A DNA stretch of 64,000 nucleotides from Psychrobacter sp. (GTDB lineage Bacteria > Pseudomonadota > Gammaproteobacteria > Pseudomonadales > Moraxellaceae): NCBI GenBank assembly GCA_018260445.1, contig JAGLBE010000005.1, positions 62,001 through 126,000 on the forward strand, written 5' to 3'. Made by a program: the position numbers and the translations under genes. Below the pieces are notes generated by a model, which did no database searches, had not been told where the DNA came from, and saw only the letters and a list, made by a program, of their open reading frames with translations. This document shows, one piece after another, positions 54,063 to 63,837 of this stretch. Each line of letters begins with the position of its first letter. Position 1 is the first letter of the stretch.

Positions 54063-54803
54063 GTGCTAGATTTATATGGTTTTGGACACCTGCTGCTAAG
54101 TGGGGCAACCGTGACGATAAAGCTGGCCTTGGCCAGTTTGGCGATTGGGGTGATACTCGGGTTACTCGGTGCCTCGGCCAAACTCTCTAATGTTTGGTTG
54201 CTGCGCAAGCTTGCCACGCTTTATACTTCAACCATGCGTGGTATCCCCGAATTGTTGCTGGTGCTGTTTATTTATAATGGTGGTTTTATTATTTTGCAGG
54301 CCACCTTGCGATACTTTGGCTACGAGACGTTTGTCGATTTTAGCCCCTTTTTGGCTGGGGTTTTAGCACTGTCGATTGCCTTTGGGGCTTATGCCACCGA
54401 GGTGTTTCGGATGGCGATGCAAGAGATACCGCACGGTCAACGTGAGGCGGCCGAAGCCATCGGAATGCGGCCATGGCAAATCTACTTTAGAATTACCATG
54501 CCGCAATTTTGGCAACTGGCCTTGCCTGGTCTGGGAAACTTGTTTTTGGTGTTACTAAAAGACACCGCTTTGGTCTCTGTGATTGGGTTACAAGATATTA
54601 TGTATCATGCCAATCGTGGCAAAGCGGCCACTCAAGACTCTTTTACCTTTTATCTGGCTGCCGCCATGATTTATTTAGGACTGACGATTATTATTACGGG
54701 TGTGGTGATGTGGCTAGAGTGGCGTGTCAATCCAGCCCAAAGATATGCTCAGCGTTTAAATAGGCAGTCTGCTGCCTTCCCTTTTAACCTGCTAAAAGGA
54801 TAG
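54063..54803 (+). CDS. hisQ: ABC transporter permease, HisQ-like
   Basis: Membrane subunit with several hydrophobic helices. LYGFGHLLLSGATVTIKLAL and GLLGASAKLSNVW near the N-terminus correspond to HisQ of enterics, and the EAA-loop is EAAEAIGMRPWQIYFRI, ending with QDIMYHANRGKAAT. No ATG fits. A GTG at 54063 with GGAT upstream gives 246 aa and matches the HisQ N-terminus; a TTG at 54048 is the alternative. hisM follows after 9 bp. Confidence 0.9.
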   Translation: MLDLYGFGHLLLSGATVTIKLALASLAIGVILGLLGASAKLSNVWLLRKLATLYTSTMRGIPELLLVLFIYNGGFIILQATLRYFGYETFVDFSPFLAGVLALSIAFGAYATEVFRMAMQEIPHGQREAAEAIGMRPWQIYFRITMPQFWQLALPGLGNLFLVLLKDTALVSVIGLQDIMYHANRGKAATQDSFTFYLAAAMIYLGLTIIITGVVMWLEWRVNPAQRYAQRLNRQSAAFPFNLLKG

Positions 54804-54812
54804 CATTATCTT

Positions 54813-55550
54813 ATGGACTGGAGCTGGCAAGTCATCATTGATTCATTTCCTGCGTTGTTGAACGGCGCAATCACCACGGTTGAGCTGGTGGTATTATCGG
54901 GAGTGATAGGGCTGTTTTTAGGGCTGATATTGGCGCTGCTGCGTTTATCACCCAATAAGCTGTTCAAGTTTTTTGCGTTTTTATTCATCTTCTTTTTTCG
55001 TGGTACCCCATTGCTGGTGCAAATCTATTTAATTTATTATGGCTTTCAGCAGTCCGAGTTTTTAAAAAGCTCATTTTTATGGGAGCCCGTATTTAAAAAT
55101 GCCTTTTGGTGCGCCATTATTGCCTTTACTTTAAATACCAGTGCCTATATTGCCGAAATCATCCGTGGTGCGGTCAAATCCATACCCGCAGGTGAGCTTG
55201 AGGCCGCCGATGCCATTGGCATGTCAAAGATGCAAAAGTTAACCCGTATTATCTTGCCGCGTGCTTTTGGTATCATGCTGCCCGCCTATAGTAATGAGGT
55301 TATATTTATGCTCAAAGGCAGCTCGCTGGCGATGACGATAACCCTGCTCGATATTACCGGCGTCGCCAAAACCATCAGCGCCGAAACCTATACCAATATT
55401 GAGCTGTATTTTGCCGCTGGCATTATCTATTTGGTGTTGACCTGGCTAATACTGTTACTGTTTCGTGGGTTAGAGCGGCGTATGAATCGCCATAACCGCT
55501 ATGTGGCGCCTGATGTGCCGCCCGATGTGCTAACCGCTACAGTCTCCTAG
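54813..55550 (+). CDS. hisM: ABC transporter permease, HisM-like
   Basis: A 245-aa partner permease. FFFRGTPLLVQIYLIYYGF and FTLNTSAYIAEIIRGAVKSIPAGELEAADAIGMSKMQKL (EAA loop) match HisM. The C-terminal end ERRMNRHNRY is similar. It begins 9 bp after hisQ. Together with the ATPase and the binding protein it completes a HisJQMP-type uptake system for histidine/arginine/lysine-like substrates. Confidence 0.92.
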   Translation: MDWSWQVIIDSFPALLNGAITTVELVVLSGVIGLFLGLILALLRLSPNKLFKFFAFLFIFFFRGTPLLVQIYLIYYGFQQSEFLKSSFLWEPVFKNAFWCAIIAFTLNTSAYIAEIIRGAVKSIPAGELEAADAIGMSKMQKLTRIILPRAFGIMLPAYSNEVIFMLKGSSLAMTITLLDITGVAKTISAETYTNIELYFAAGIIYLVLTWLILLLFRGLERRMNRHNRYVAPDVPPDVLTATVS

Positions 55551-55753
55551 TGCTTTATTGCGATAGCGGTCAGCGAGCGGAGTAGGACTGGCAGTATTCT
55601 CTATACCTACCCGTTTATAGCAGTGGTTTTGCGACAGCTTATCCCCTGCCTGCTTATCCTCTCTCCTCTTCGCCAATAATCATCCTTATTCCAAATTCTA
55701 ATTCTAAAAGTGCCGAGCCCAGAATACTGAATACTTAGTAACGGAGCATTATA

Positions 55754-56464
55754 ATGACCTTACCTAATTCTAATATCACAAAGACTTTAGCTGCTACAGC
55801 AGCAGCGCCAACCCTAGTGAGCGCAGCCGCTAAAGTAGTGTGTGTGGGGCGCAATTATGCCGAGCATATTGCAGAGCTGGGTAATAAGGCGACTGAGCGG
55901 CCGTTGTTATTTATTAAACCTGCCTTCAGTGTGGTATCCATCCATGCCCCCATCGCCAGTATGTATGAGGATGTGCCCCGTCATAAAAGCTATGCGGTGC
56001 ATTATGAAACCGAGCTATGCTTGCGCTTAGGGCACGATTTAAGCCAAGCTTGCGTTAATGAGGTCAAGCAAACCGCCGGTTTAATCGATGCTGTGACCTT
56101 AGGGTTAGACCTCACCTTACGCGATTTACAAACCGAGCTAAAACAGCAAGGCCATCCTTGGGAGCGGGCCAAATGCTTTGATGGGGCGTGCGTGTTGGCC
56201 GATTGGGTAGACAGTAGCGAGTGTGGCGACTTTACAGCGGTTAACTTTCAGTTGCTTATCAATGAGCGCCTAGCTCAAGATGGGCATAGCAATCAGATGC
56301 TGCTGCCTGTATATGCGCTGCTAAGCGAGATGAGCTATGCGTTTAGCCTACAAGCAGGCGATATCATTATGACGGGGACGCCAGCGGGGGTGGGGGTACT
56401 TCAGGCAGGCGATACGCTGTCACTAAAGCTGCAGCAACATACTTGGGGTGGCAACGTCGCTTAG
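55754..56464 (+). CDS. Fumarylacetoacetate hydrolase family protein
   Basis: A 236-aa FAH-fold enzyme. VCVGRNYAEHIAELGNKATERPLLFIKP at the start, the metal-ligand region HYETELCLRLG, LGLDLTLRDLQTELKQQGHPWERAK and IIMTGTPAGVGVLQAGD are typical of the YcgM/FAHD group (acylpyruvase or oxaloacetate decarboxylase-like activities). Exact substrate unknown. ACGGAGCATTATA precedes the ATG. Confidence 0.9.
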   Translation: MTLPNSNITKTLAATAAAPTLVSAAAKVVCVGRNYAEHIAELGNKATERPLLFIKPAFSVVSIHAPIASMYEDVPRHKSYAVHYETELCLRLGHDLSQACVNEVKQTAGLIDAVTLGLDLTLRDLQTELKQQGHPWERAKCFDGACVLADWVDSSECGDFTAVNFQLLINERLAQDGHSNQMLLPVYALLSEMSYAFSLQAGDIIMTGTPAGVGVLQAGDTLSLKLQQHTWGGNVA

Positions 56465-56609
56465 GCTGAGCCGGTAGGCACGGCTAGGTTGCCAAAGTGG
56501 TCGAGACCATTGTTCTGACTGTCGGTATGATTAGCGGTATGACTGTCTCTTTTATTTTGGCCAGTGACAGCGTACTATATAAGACCAACATACTTAAGTT
56601 GTCACCATT

Positions 56610-58094
56610 ATGAGCATCTCTATTCAACCTGCGAATACTGACCAACTCTTTGAAACCAATATACAAAGGTCGCATGATTTATATGAGCATTTTGATAGGC
56701 TCATGCTGGGTAACGATGTTAACTTTAGTGAGCTTGAGAGAGACATCAATGATCCGACACTGATTCCAGATCCTATCGGTATCAAGGATTTTTTGACAGG
56801 TTTGGCGCAATTGGCAACCACCAGCGTGGTAGAAACTTCCGAAATAGTAGAGGCCATCCACCGTGAAATTATTTTACGCCCCATCGGTCGATTTAATAAG
56901 CGTCAGATTACGCTGTGGCAATACGGCCTTACTGGGCGGCTTTACAATACGCTACGCAAGTTAACCTTAATAGTCGGAAATAGCCTATATACGGGTATTG
57001 GGGACTATCCCTACACCCCAATTCCTAAAAAACCGCAGCCTTTGCCCGATACCCTAAAAATGTTTGTCAATACCATGAATGGGGTGATGGGAGACCATTT
57101 GGTCAGCCACAATAATCCGCTGGCGCTGCCGATGCGATTTTATAACTGTTATGGCAAACCTTATTATCATAAAGCGTCAGCACTTGTCGGTTCTGAGGAG
57201 CGCAGGCAACGGCAAACGGCAAATGCCTCGAGTACCGAACTATCAGGACGGGTTATCGTGTTGACCCACGGCTTGTGTATGAGCTATCTGCATTGGCAGC
57301 CGGGCAAGACGACTGGACTTGCGCAAAAAATTATCCGTGATAACCCGCAAGTGAAGGTGTTGCATCTGGATTATAATACTGGGCAACGCATTTCTACCAA
57401 TGGCCGAGCGTACGCTAAGTTGTTGCAAGACTTAGTGACTCACAATCCTAATATCACCCAAATCGACTTGATTGGTCATAGCATGGGCGGGCTGGTGTGC
57501 CGTAGTGCCTTATTTTATGGCAAGCTCACCGGCGCAGAATGGGTGAATCGAGTACAAAAGCTGGTGACCATAGGTACCCCACATCAAGGCGCATTATTGG
57601 AGCGTATCGGCTCCTTAGTGCAAGAATCGCTAAGTAAACTGCCCTTTGCGGGCTCAATCGCCAAACTTGGTGATATCCGTAGCGCGGGTATTGTGGATTT
57701 GCGTCACGGTAGTATCCGTGATGAAGACTGGAAAGCATTGGAAACACGCAGTATGTTGCCAGATAGCTTTCGTCATCCCACCGAGCTACCGGCCGATATC
57801 CATACCTATTTTATTGCCGGCACTTTGATGGAAAACTTATACGGTTTTAAAGCCAGTCACGTGCTTGGCGATGGCTTAGTAACGGTGGAATCTGCATTGG
57901 GGGAGCATGCTGAAGAACACGCTTTATTTGTGCCAGAGGGTCATAAAGCGGTGTTTTATGGTATGCACCATCAGCAACTAATTCATGACGACAAGGTGCA
58001 TCGAAAAATTATCCAATGGCTTAACGATGATGGGTCTATGGCTTTAGACTCCCGCTATTACAGTTATTCAGAAGATTTTGACATTGTTTTGTAA
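56610..58094 (+). CDS. Alpha/beta hydrolase, lipase-like, first paralogue
   Basis: A 494-aa protein. The N-terminal 220 residues are helical and unassigned; the C-terminal hydrolase has VLTHGLCMSYLHW (oxyanion loop), nucleophile elbow LIGHSMGGLVCRSALFYG with S291, TIGTPHQGA and GDGLVTVESALGEH. No signal peptide is seen, so it is probably cytoplasmic. It shares N-terminal and catalytic blocks with the next gene, for example AIHREIILRPIGRF and NGVMGDHLVSHNNPLA. The PGAP1/esterase-like class is recognised; the substrate is unknown. Confidence 0.82.
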   Translation: MSISIQPANTDQLFETNIQRSHDLYEHFDRLMLGNDVNFSELERDINDPTLIPDPIGIKDFLTGLAQLATTSVVETSEIVEAIHREIILRPIGRFNKRQITLWQYGLTGRLYNTLRKLTLIVGNSLYTGIGDYPYTPIPKKPQPLPDTLKMFVNTMNGVMGDHLVSHNNPLALPMRFYNCYGKPYYHKASALVGSEERRQRQTANASSTELSGRVIVLTHGLCMSYLHWQPGKTTGLAQKIIRDNPQVKVLHLDYNTGQRISTNGRAYAKLLQDLVTHNPNITQIDLIGHSMGGLVCRSALFYGKLTGAEWVNRVQKLVTIGTPHQGALLERIGSLVQESLSKLPFAGSIAKLGDIRSAGIVDLRHGSIRDEDWKALETRSMLPDSFRHPTELPADIHTYFIAGTLMENLYGFKASHVLGDGLVTVESALGEHAEEHALFVPEGHKAVFYGMHHQQLIHDDKVHRKIIQWLNDDGSMALDSRYYSYSEDFDIVL

Positions 58095-58386
58095 ATTCAG
58101 ATGCTGGTTATGTGCAGTCAAGAGTGATAGCTAGAAATGATAGCTCGAAGTGATAGCTAGACAAGAAAGTAGGGTAATGTTGTATGTCGGCTATCTCGCT
58201 TAACGCTGCTTATTCTCTACTTACTCTCTGCTTACTTGAGCCCACCTCGGCTAACACTGGTGTTTGAATTATTGATTTTTAATCGGCATTAATGATAGGT
58301 TACAGGAACACTTCAATAAATAGATATAATTTGAGTGTGATAACCCGTAAGATGTTTAGCCTATTCTCTTTGGGCAGTGGTCACGC
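58095..58386. other. Gap between the two hydrolase paralogues
   Basis: It contains a 13-bp tandem repeat at 58125-58163 and otherwise no gene. The 292-bp gap suggests the second paralogue has its own promoter. Confidence 0.5.
58125..58163. repeat. 13-bp tandem repeat, 3 copies
   Basis: TGATAGCTAGAAA, TGATAGCTCGAAG and TGATAGCTAGACA are consecutive. Confidence 0.88.
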
Positions 58387-60045
58387 ATGAGTATTAACAT
58401 ATCTCCCATTATCGAGCCTCTGCGCTTAGATAAGGTTGATTCAACCTTGGGCAATATTACGCCTATCAGCACCAAAGCTGCCCCAAGTGACTCCCTACTT
58501 TTAAATGGGCGTACCAGACCCTTAGATGCTGCGCGTTTAGCGGCACATCAAGCGCAAGTGGCCTTAAAGAACAAGCAAGACAAAGAGTATATTGGGCTCG
58601 ATGGGTTACCAGAAGCGTTGGCCGCAATGTCCTTTGAGGGGGTGCCCTGTTTATCGCAGCAAGCATTAGAGAATTTAACCTTAGGCGAGTACAGCTACAA
58701 TACCATTAGCACGCCTAACGCCACCGAGCAAGCGCGGCGACCCACTGACTATGTGGCCATAACCTATGGCCAAATTGTTGAAGGCTTGGCGCAACTGGCC
58801 GCAACTGGTGTGGCTGAAATAACCGACATTATTTCAGCCCTACACTGCGAAATACTGCTGCGCCCTATTGGTCGTTTTGATAGCAATAATAAAGAAGGCT
58901 GGGACGCGAGTATTATCGGACAAGCCTATAGTGTGGTGCGTACGGCAGTAAAGACAGTGGGTGATGGGGTGAGCTTTGGTGTGCGTACCTACAATCAAAA
59001 GCTACTCGATTATAATCTAGTGACAGAAGAAATAAGGCCGGTATCCTATAGGCTCAAACTATTGGTCAATGCGCTTAATGGGATTATGGGCGATCGCTTG
59101 GTCAGTCAAAATAATCCTTTGGCCGTTAAAATGGCGCTTTATACGGCACAAGGCAATTTGCAAAAGGGTCAGCTATCAGGCAATGTTTATATTTTAATTC
59201 ATGGCTTGTGTATGAGCCATTTTGGTTGGCGGGCAGCCGATAAGGACAGTTTAGGGGTTAAGCTGCAACAAAGTCAGCCCAACAGCACTGTATTGTATCT
59301 TGATTATAATACTGGCCGCCGCATTGCCGACAATGGACGTCAGCTTAGCCACTTGCTGCATACCTTAATACATGAAAATCCTGATATTTCAACAATTAAT
59401 CTCATAGGCCATAGTATGGGCGGGCTTGTATCGCGTAGTGCTCTATTTTATGGTCAGCAGCAGCGCCACGACTGGATGTATCTTGCCCGCACTTTGATAA
59501 CCATTGGTTCGCCGCATCAGGGTGCGATTTTGGAGCAGATGGGAAACTATATGGTGGAGCTGTTAAGCGGTCTGCCTTTTTCAGGGTCCTTGGTTAAATT
59601 AGCCGACCTACGCAGTGCGGGGATTATCGATTTACGCCATGGTAGTATTCGAGATGCCGATTGGAAGGCTTTAGGAGGGCGGCAACTATTGCCACAAGGG
59701 TTTTTACACCCGGCGCCGCCACCGAATTATGTGACCACCTATCTTATTGCTGGCACCTTAGTGGGTGGACTCTATAACTCCGCCACCAGCAATCTAGTCG
59801 GCGATGGTTTGGTGGCGGTCGAGTCTGCCTTAGGCGAGGAGCATGAGGAGGGCAAGGATATTGACCACGTTTTACCCGTTCCAGAGGGGCATAAAGCAGT
59901 GTTTCATGGGGTCGGGCACATTAATTTATTATATAATGCTAGAGTGCATCAACAGATTATAGCGTGGCTTAGTGCAGGGGTTAGTCAACATGCGTTTGAG
60001 CCTTGTATTCACTCTTTTGAAGATAGCCTAACCGTAGAGGTATAA
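58387..60045 (+). CDS. Alpha/beta hydrolase, lipase-like, second paralogue
   Basis: A 552-aa paralogue of the upstream hydrolase. Nucleophile elbow LIGHSMGGLVSRSALFYG (S343), LIHGLCMSHFGW, TIGSPHQGA and LVGDGLVAVESALGEE are shared, as are ISALHCEILLRPIGRF and NGIMGDRLVSQNNPLA in the N-terminal region. It has about 55 extra N-terminal residues (TKAAPSDSLLLNGRTRPLD) and no signal peptide. It is a tandem duplication of a gene on the same strand; whether both copies are needed is unknown. Confidence 0.82.
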   Translation: MSINISPIIEPLRLDKVDSTLGNITPISTKAAPSDSLLLNGRTRPLDAARLAAHQAQVALKNKQDKEYIGLDGLPEALAAMSFEGVPCLSQQALENLTLGEYSYNTISTPNATEQARRPTDYVAITYGQIVEGLAQLAATGVAEITDIISALHCEILLRPIGRFDSNNKEGWDASIIGQAYSVVRTAVKTVGDGVSFGVRTYNQKLLDYNLVTEEIRPVSYRLKLLVNALNGIMGDRLVSQNNPLAVKMALYTAQGNLQKGQLSGNVYILIHGLCMSHFGWRAADKDSLGVKLQQSQPNSTVLYLDYNTGRRIADNGRQLSHLLHTLIHENPDISTINLIGHSMGGLVSRSALFYGQQQRHDWMYLARTLITIGSPHQGAILEQMGNYMVELLSGLPFSGSLVKLADLRSAGIIDLRHGSIRDADWKALGGRQLLPQGFLHPAPPPNYVTTYLIAGTLVGGLYNSATSNLVGDGLVAVESALGEEHEEGKDIDHVLPVPEGHKAVFHGVGHINLLYNARVHQQIIAWLSAGVSQHAFEPCIHSFEDSLTVEV

Positions 60046-60167
60046 GCCTGACGCTTGTTGACACCGGCGACGTGTTAAACCGGCGACATTTTAAATCGAT
60101 ACCGTTGTAAATAAAAATCGTCGCCAATCTAACCAAGTGTTATTAAAAGCTGCAGTACGCAACAGCG

Positions 60168-61145
60168 CTAAGCAAAAATATCCATCACATCATCGCGATT
60201 AAATGCATAAATAGTTCCACAAAATCCGCAATCCATCGCTATAGTGCCGCCTTGCTCCTCAATAATCTCTAAGGCTTGCGACTCGCCAATAAGGGCGATG
60301 GCTTTGGCAGATTTATCCCGTGAGCACGTACAACCAAAGGACAACGCAACCGGGCTTGGCGCAATCACCTGTTCTTCATTATACAAGCGATAAATAATTT
60401 CATTGGGCGTCAGGGTGGTCAGCTCCTCGGGTTTGACGGTACGGGTTAACAGCGTCAAACGCATCCATAAGTCATCGTCCACACCGGCGCTTGCATTTTG
60501 CTCAATAAGCCTCGCCTCTTCGGCAGTGTACGGCAGCATCTGCACCAAAATACCGCCTGCTTGCAAGCCATCGCAGCTTAGGTTGATTAAGGTCGGGATT
60601 TGGGCAGATTGAAATTGATAGTGTGCCAAACACTGCGCCAAATTATCTTGGCTACGCTCGACAATACCTTGATAAGGCTCGCCGCCCTCGGGTTGGATAT
60701 TAATAAACAACACCCCACGCCCCGCCTCGCCAAGCTCCGCAAATGCTTCATCAGCACTTATCTTGCTCGCCCAAGCCTGTTTTTGGGCATCAGTATCCGC
60801 CTTCCAGCTCGCCAGTGAGCGAATAATACCGGACTGATCACATTCTGCCATTGCCCAGTTGAGCAGGCTGGACTCATCGGATGATTGCAATTGAATAGAC
60901 AGGGTGCCGTTAATTTTTAGCGTACCAATTAATAAGCTTGCGGCGCTTAATAACTCACCAATCAGCCTTTTGAGTGCCTCAGGATAATCTTTTTGAGCAA
61001 CAATGGTGGCGTAACTGTGCTTTAAGCGCACCACATCGCCACGTACTGGAGAGTCCTTGATAAAAAAGCGTTGGCGCAAGTCATCAGTAGGGTGATTGGA
61101 TTGAGTCGGCGTATTTGATATAGTCGGTGTATTTGGTATAGTCAT
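60168..61145 (-). CDS. hslO: Redox-regulated chaperone Hsp33
   Basis: Zinc-containing holdase activated by oxidation. The four zinc cysteines are GCTCSRDK (CxC) and DCGFCGTIYAF (CxxC) near the C-terminus. The N-terminal domain includes RFFIKDSPVRGDVVRL. The ATG at 61145 has GAGAG upstream and gives 325 aa; the ATG at 61175 lacks one. A Thr/Pro/Asn-rich tail (TIPNTPTISNTPTQSN) extends the N-terminus beyond the usual 290 aa. It converges with the second hydrolase. Confidence 0.93.
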   Translation of the reverse strand: MTIPNTPTISNTPTQSNHPTDDLRQRFFIKDSPVRGDVVRLKHSYATIVAQKDYPEALKRLIGELLSAASLLIGTLKINGTLSIQLQSSDESSLLNWAMAECDQSGIIRSLASWKADTDAQKQAWASKISADEAFAELGEAGRGVLFINIQPEGGEPYQGIVERSQDNLAQCLAHYQFQSAQIPTLINLSCDGLQAGGILVQMLPYTAEEARLIEQNASAGVDDDLWMRLTLLTRTVKPEELTTLTPNEIIYRLYNEEQVIAPSPVALSFGCTCSRDKSAKAIALIGESQALEIIEEQGGTIAMDCGFCGTIYAFNRDDVMDIFA

Positions 61146-61821
61146 CAGGTCTCTCTTAAGATTGGCTTTAAACATCGCATCGTTGATAGGGGGTTTGAGA
61201 TACTTGCTTTGAGATAAAGTGGCAAAAAAGTGGGTTCAAAATACCTTATGGATGGATGTTCTATTATTCTACTAAATGGGGGGCATCCCGTATTTATCAA
61301 ATGCCCCTTAGCATTTTGTGCCGCTTTTATTGCAGCAGAGCACTTTATCAATAGCTTTACCAATAACAAGACTATCTGAGCAGCAAACACACTATTTTTA
61401 AATCATAGTTTGGTTACATATTTATGAAAATATTAGAATAATTTTGCAAAACGTCACAGTTATGTACTATGATGGATAGGTACTAGCAGGTTTGCTTGAA
61501 TGTGGTGCGTTTTATAGCGTGGGTCAATTTTTTGATATCAGCAGTTTAAGTAGACTCTAAATGCCTTGTTTGCCTTAGGTTGATTGCCTAAAGGCGATTG
61601 CTTTAAGTTGATTGTCTAGATTGGCACGGCCCTTTATTTAACAAGGATTATTAAATAGCGCTGGTCAAAGAGAGTTAGTTAAAGAGAGTTAGTTGAAGAG
61701 AGTTAGTTGAAGAAAGTTAGTTAGACATAAGGCTTATGCAACAAGACTCTTTAAACAAGGTTAAGTACTGCCCATTCAGGGCGATGTTCGACCCCAATTC
61801 AATATAGAAAAGGACTTGATT
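61146..61821. other. hslO-gltI divergent intergenic region
   Basis: A 676-bp gap with no gene seen. It has GATTGCCTAAAGGCGATTG-like imperfect repeats near 61580-61615 and a 14-bp tandem array (61667-61722) close to gltI. It probably holds the promoters of both divergent transcripts. Confidence 0.5.
61667..61722. repeat. 14-bp tandem repeat, 4 copies
   Basis: AAAGAGAGTTAGTT x2, GAAGAGAGTTAGTT and GAAGAAAGTTAGTT, in the gltI leader region. Confidence 0.93.
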
Positions 61822-62832
61822 ATGGCTTATATGGCTAAAACGTTGACGCTCGCTACCCTTATGGTCGTTGGTCTTACGGGTTGTGATAATAACCAATCGG
61901 TCAGTACGGATGCGCGGGTGGCCACAGCAGGCAGCAGTACGGATACCTCAACCACGCCAACAACCGAGGGCGCAGCAGCAAGCGCTACCTCTGGCACTTT
62001 GGATAAAATTAAAGAATCGGGCACCATTGTGGTCGGTTTTCGGGATTCCTCTATTCCCTTTTCTTATATCGCCGACGATCCGAACCAGCCATTAGGCTAT
62101 GCCCACGATTTAGAGATGAAAGTGGTCGATGCGGTGAAAACAAAGCTCAATATGCCTGACCTTAAAGTGCGCTATAATCTGATTACCTCGCAAACCCGTA
62201 TCCCTTTGGTACAAAATGGTACGATTGACTTTGAGTGTGGCTCGACGACCAATAATGAAGAGCGCCAAAAGCAAGTTGCTTTTTCTACAGGCTTTTTTGA
62301 AATTGGCACTCGGTTGTTGACCAAGAAAGACTCTGGCATTAACGATTTTCCAGACCTAAAAGGGCGCACCCTAGTCACCACCGCGGGCACAACCTCTGAG
62401 CGTTATATTCGTAAATACAATGAAGATAATAGCCTAAACGCCAATATTATCTCGGCAAAAGATCATGGCGAAGCATTTTTGATGTTAGAAAATGGCCGTG
62501 CCGATGCCTTTATGATGGATGATGTGTTGTTGGCTGGTGAGCAAGCGAAGTCTGCCCATCCCGAAGAATGGCACATTGTGGGCACCCCGCAATCGTTTGA
62601 GATTTACGGCTGTATGATGCGTAAAGATGACCCACAATTTAAAGAAATTGTGGATGGTGCTCTAAAAAGTGTGTATGCCTCGGGTGAGATTAATGATATT
62701 TATAACAAATGGTTTATGAACCCAATTCCACCTAAAAATGTGAACATGAACTTTGCGATGTCTGACAACCTTAAAGCACTGATTGCCAATCCGCACGATG
62801 GCGCCCAACCTATAGCGGCAACGGCTCCATAA
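61822..62832 (+). CDS. gltI: Glutamate/aspartate-binding lipoprotein GltI
   Basis: Periplasmic solute-binding protein, 336 aa from the ATG at 61822 (AAAGGA 7 nt upstream; an in-frame TTG lies just before). Lipobox GLTGC gives C21. GTIVVGFRDSSIPFSYIADDPNQPLGYAHDLEMKV, SQTRIPLVQNGTIDFECGSTTNNEERQ and CMMRKDDPQF match GltI/YbeJ. An Ala/Thr-rich linker follows the lipid anchor. It is separated from gltJ by a hairpin. Confidence 0.94.
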   Translation: MAYMAKTLTLATLMVVGLTGCDNNQSVSTDARVATAGSSTDTSTTPTTEGAAASATSGTLDKIKESGTIVVGFRDSSIPFSYIADDPNQPLGYAHDLEMKVVDAVKTKLNMPDLKVRYNLITSQTRIPLVQNGTIDFECGSTTNNEERQKQVAFSTGFFEIGTRLLTKKDSGINDFPDLKGRTLVTTAGTTSERYIRKYNEDNSLNANIISAKDHGEAFLMLENGRADAFMMDDVLLAGEQAKSAHPEEWHIVGTPQSFEIYGCMMRKDDPQFKEIVDGALKSVYASGEINDIYNKWFMNPIPPKNVNMNFAMSDNLKALIANPHDGAQPIAATAP

Positions 62833-62861
62833 GACAGCACTATTGTGGTAAGGCGTTAACC

Positions 62862-62899
62862 ATGCCCATACTTTCGCCAACAAGCAAAGGTATGGGCAT
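62862..62899 (+). terminator. Hairpin between gltI and gltJ
   Basis: ATGCCCATAC (62862-62871) pairs with GTATGGGCAT (62890-62899), with an 18-nt loop and only a weak T tail. It probably causes partial termination or stabilises gltI mRNA, so that binding protein exceeds permease. Confidence 0.65.
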
Positions 62900-63045
62900 A
62901 TTGCTTTGTAACAAACAGAATTTTAACAAGATAGCGCTAATATTTTATTAAGCCATGGTTGTCTTATAGTCTATTAAAAAGATAGGACTACAAAGATTAT
63001 ATCGTCATGACGGCATTAAAACGACAATAGTTTGATGCTTAATCA

Positions 63046-63073
63046 AGCAAAAGTAACCTAGCAAAAGTAACTT
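63046..63073. repeat. 14-bp tandem duplication before gltJ
   Basis: AGCAAAAGTAACCT is followed by AGCAAAAGTAACTT, directly before the gltJ ribosome-binding region. Confidence 0.85.
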
Positions 63074-63090
63074 AGTGGAGCATCACACGC

Positions 63091-63837
63091 ATGAATTATA
63101 GTTGGCATTGGGGTGTGCTCTTTGAGTCGACCGGGATTGGCGATAGCCTCTATTTGCATTGGATGCTATCGGGGCTTGGCTGGTTATTGTTGATTGGTAC
63201 TATCGCCTGGGCGATTGCGCTAGGCATTGGCACCGTGCTGGGTATTATGCGTACCCTGCCGAGCAAAACGGCACGCATCATTGGCACGACTTACGTCACC
63301 TTTTTTCGTAACATCCCATTGCTGGTACAACTGTTTTTTTGGTTTTATGTGGCACCCGGCTGGTTAACGCCGGTTTTACAGGAATGGTGGTATAAAGGCC
63401 TATCGCCCAATACCTCAGCAATGATATCGGCCAGTATTGGGCTTGGGCTGTTTACCGCAGCGCGTATCACCGAGCAAGTGCGCACCGGCATTGAGTCTTT
63501 GCCCGAGGGTCAGCACAACGCCGCCTATGCCTTGGGCTTCACGACTGCACAAGCGTATCGTCAAGTGTTATTGCCGCAAGCCTTTCGAGTGATCCTGCCG
63601 CCACTAAGCTCTGAGCTCACCAACTGTTACAAAAATGCGTCGATTGCCTCCTTAGTTGGGGTGATGGAGCTCATTAGTCAAACTAAAACCATCAGCGAGT
63701 ATACTCAAAACAATATCGAAATTTATACCTATGCCACTATCATCTATTTGTTATTCAATTTGTCTTTAATTGGGATTATGGGGTTTATAGAGCGTAAGCT
63801 ACGCGTGCCTGGGCTAATCGCAGGAGGTGAAAAATGA
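63091..63837 (+). CDS. gltJ: Glutamate/aspartate permease GltJ
   Basis: A 248-aa membrane permease of the Glu/Asp importer. MNYSWHWGVLFES at the start is typical of GltJ. TTYVTFFRNIPLLVQLFFWF and the EAA loop GQHNAAYALGFTTAQAYRQV follow. It ends in an ATGA overlap with gltK, so the two are translationally coupled. Confidence 0.94.
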   Translation: MNYSWHWGVLFESTGIGDSLYLHWMLSGLGWLLLIGTIAWAIALGIGTVLGIMRTLPSKTARIIGTTYVTFFRNIPLLVQLFFWFYVAPGWLTPVLQEWWYKGLSPNTSAMISASIGLGLFTAARITEQVRTGIESLPEGQHNAAYALGFTTAQAYRQVLLPQAFRVILPPLSSELTNCYKNASIASLVGVMELISQTKTISEYTQNNIEIYTYATIIYLLFNLSLIGIMGFIERKLRVPGLIAGGEK

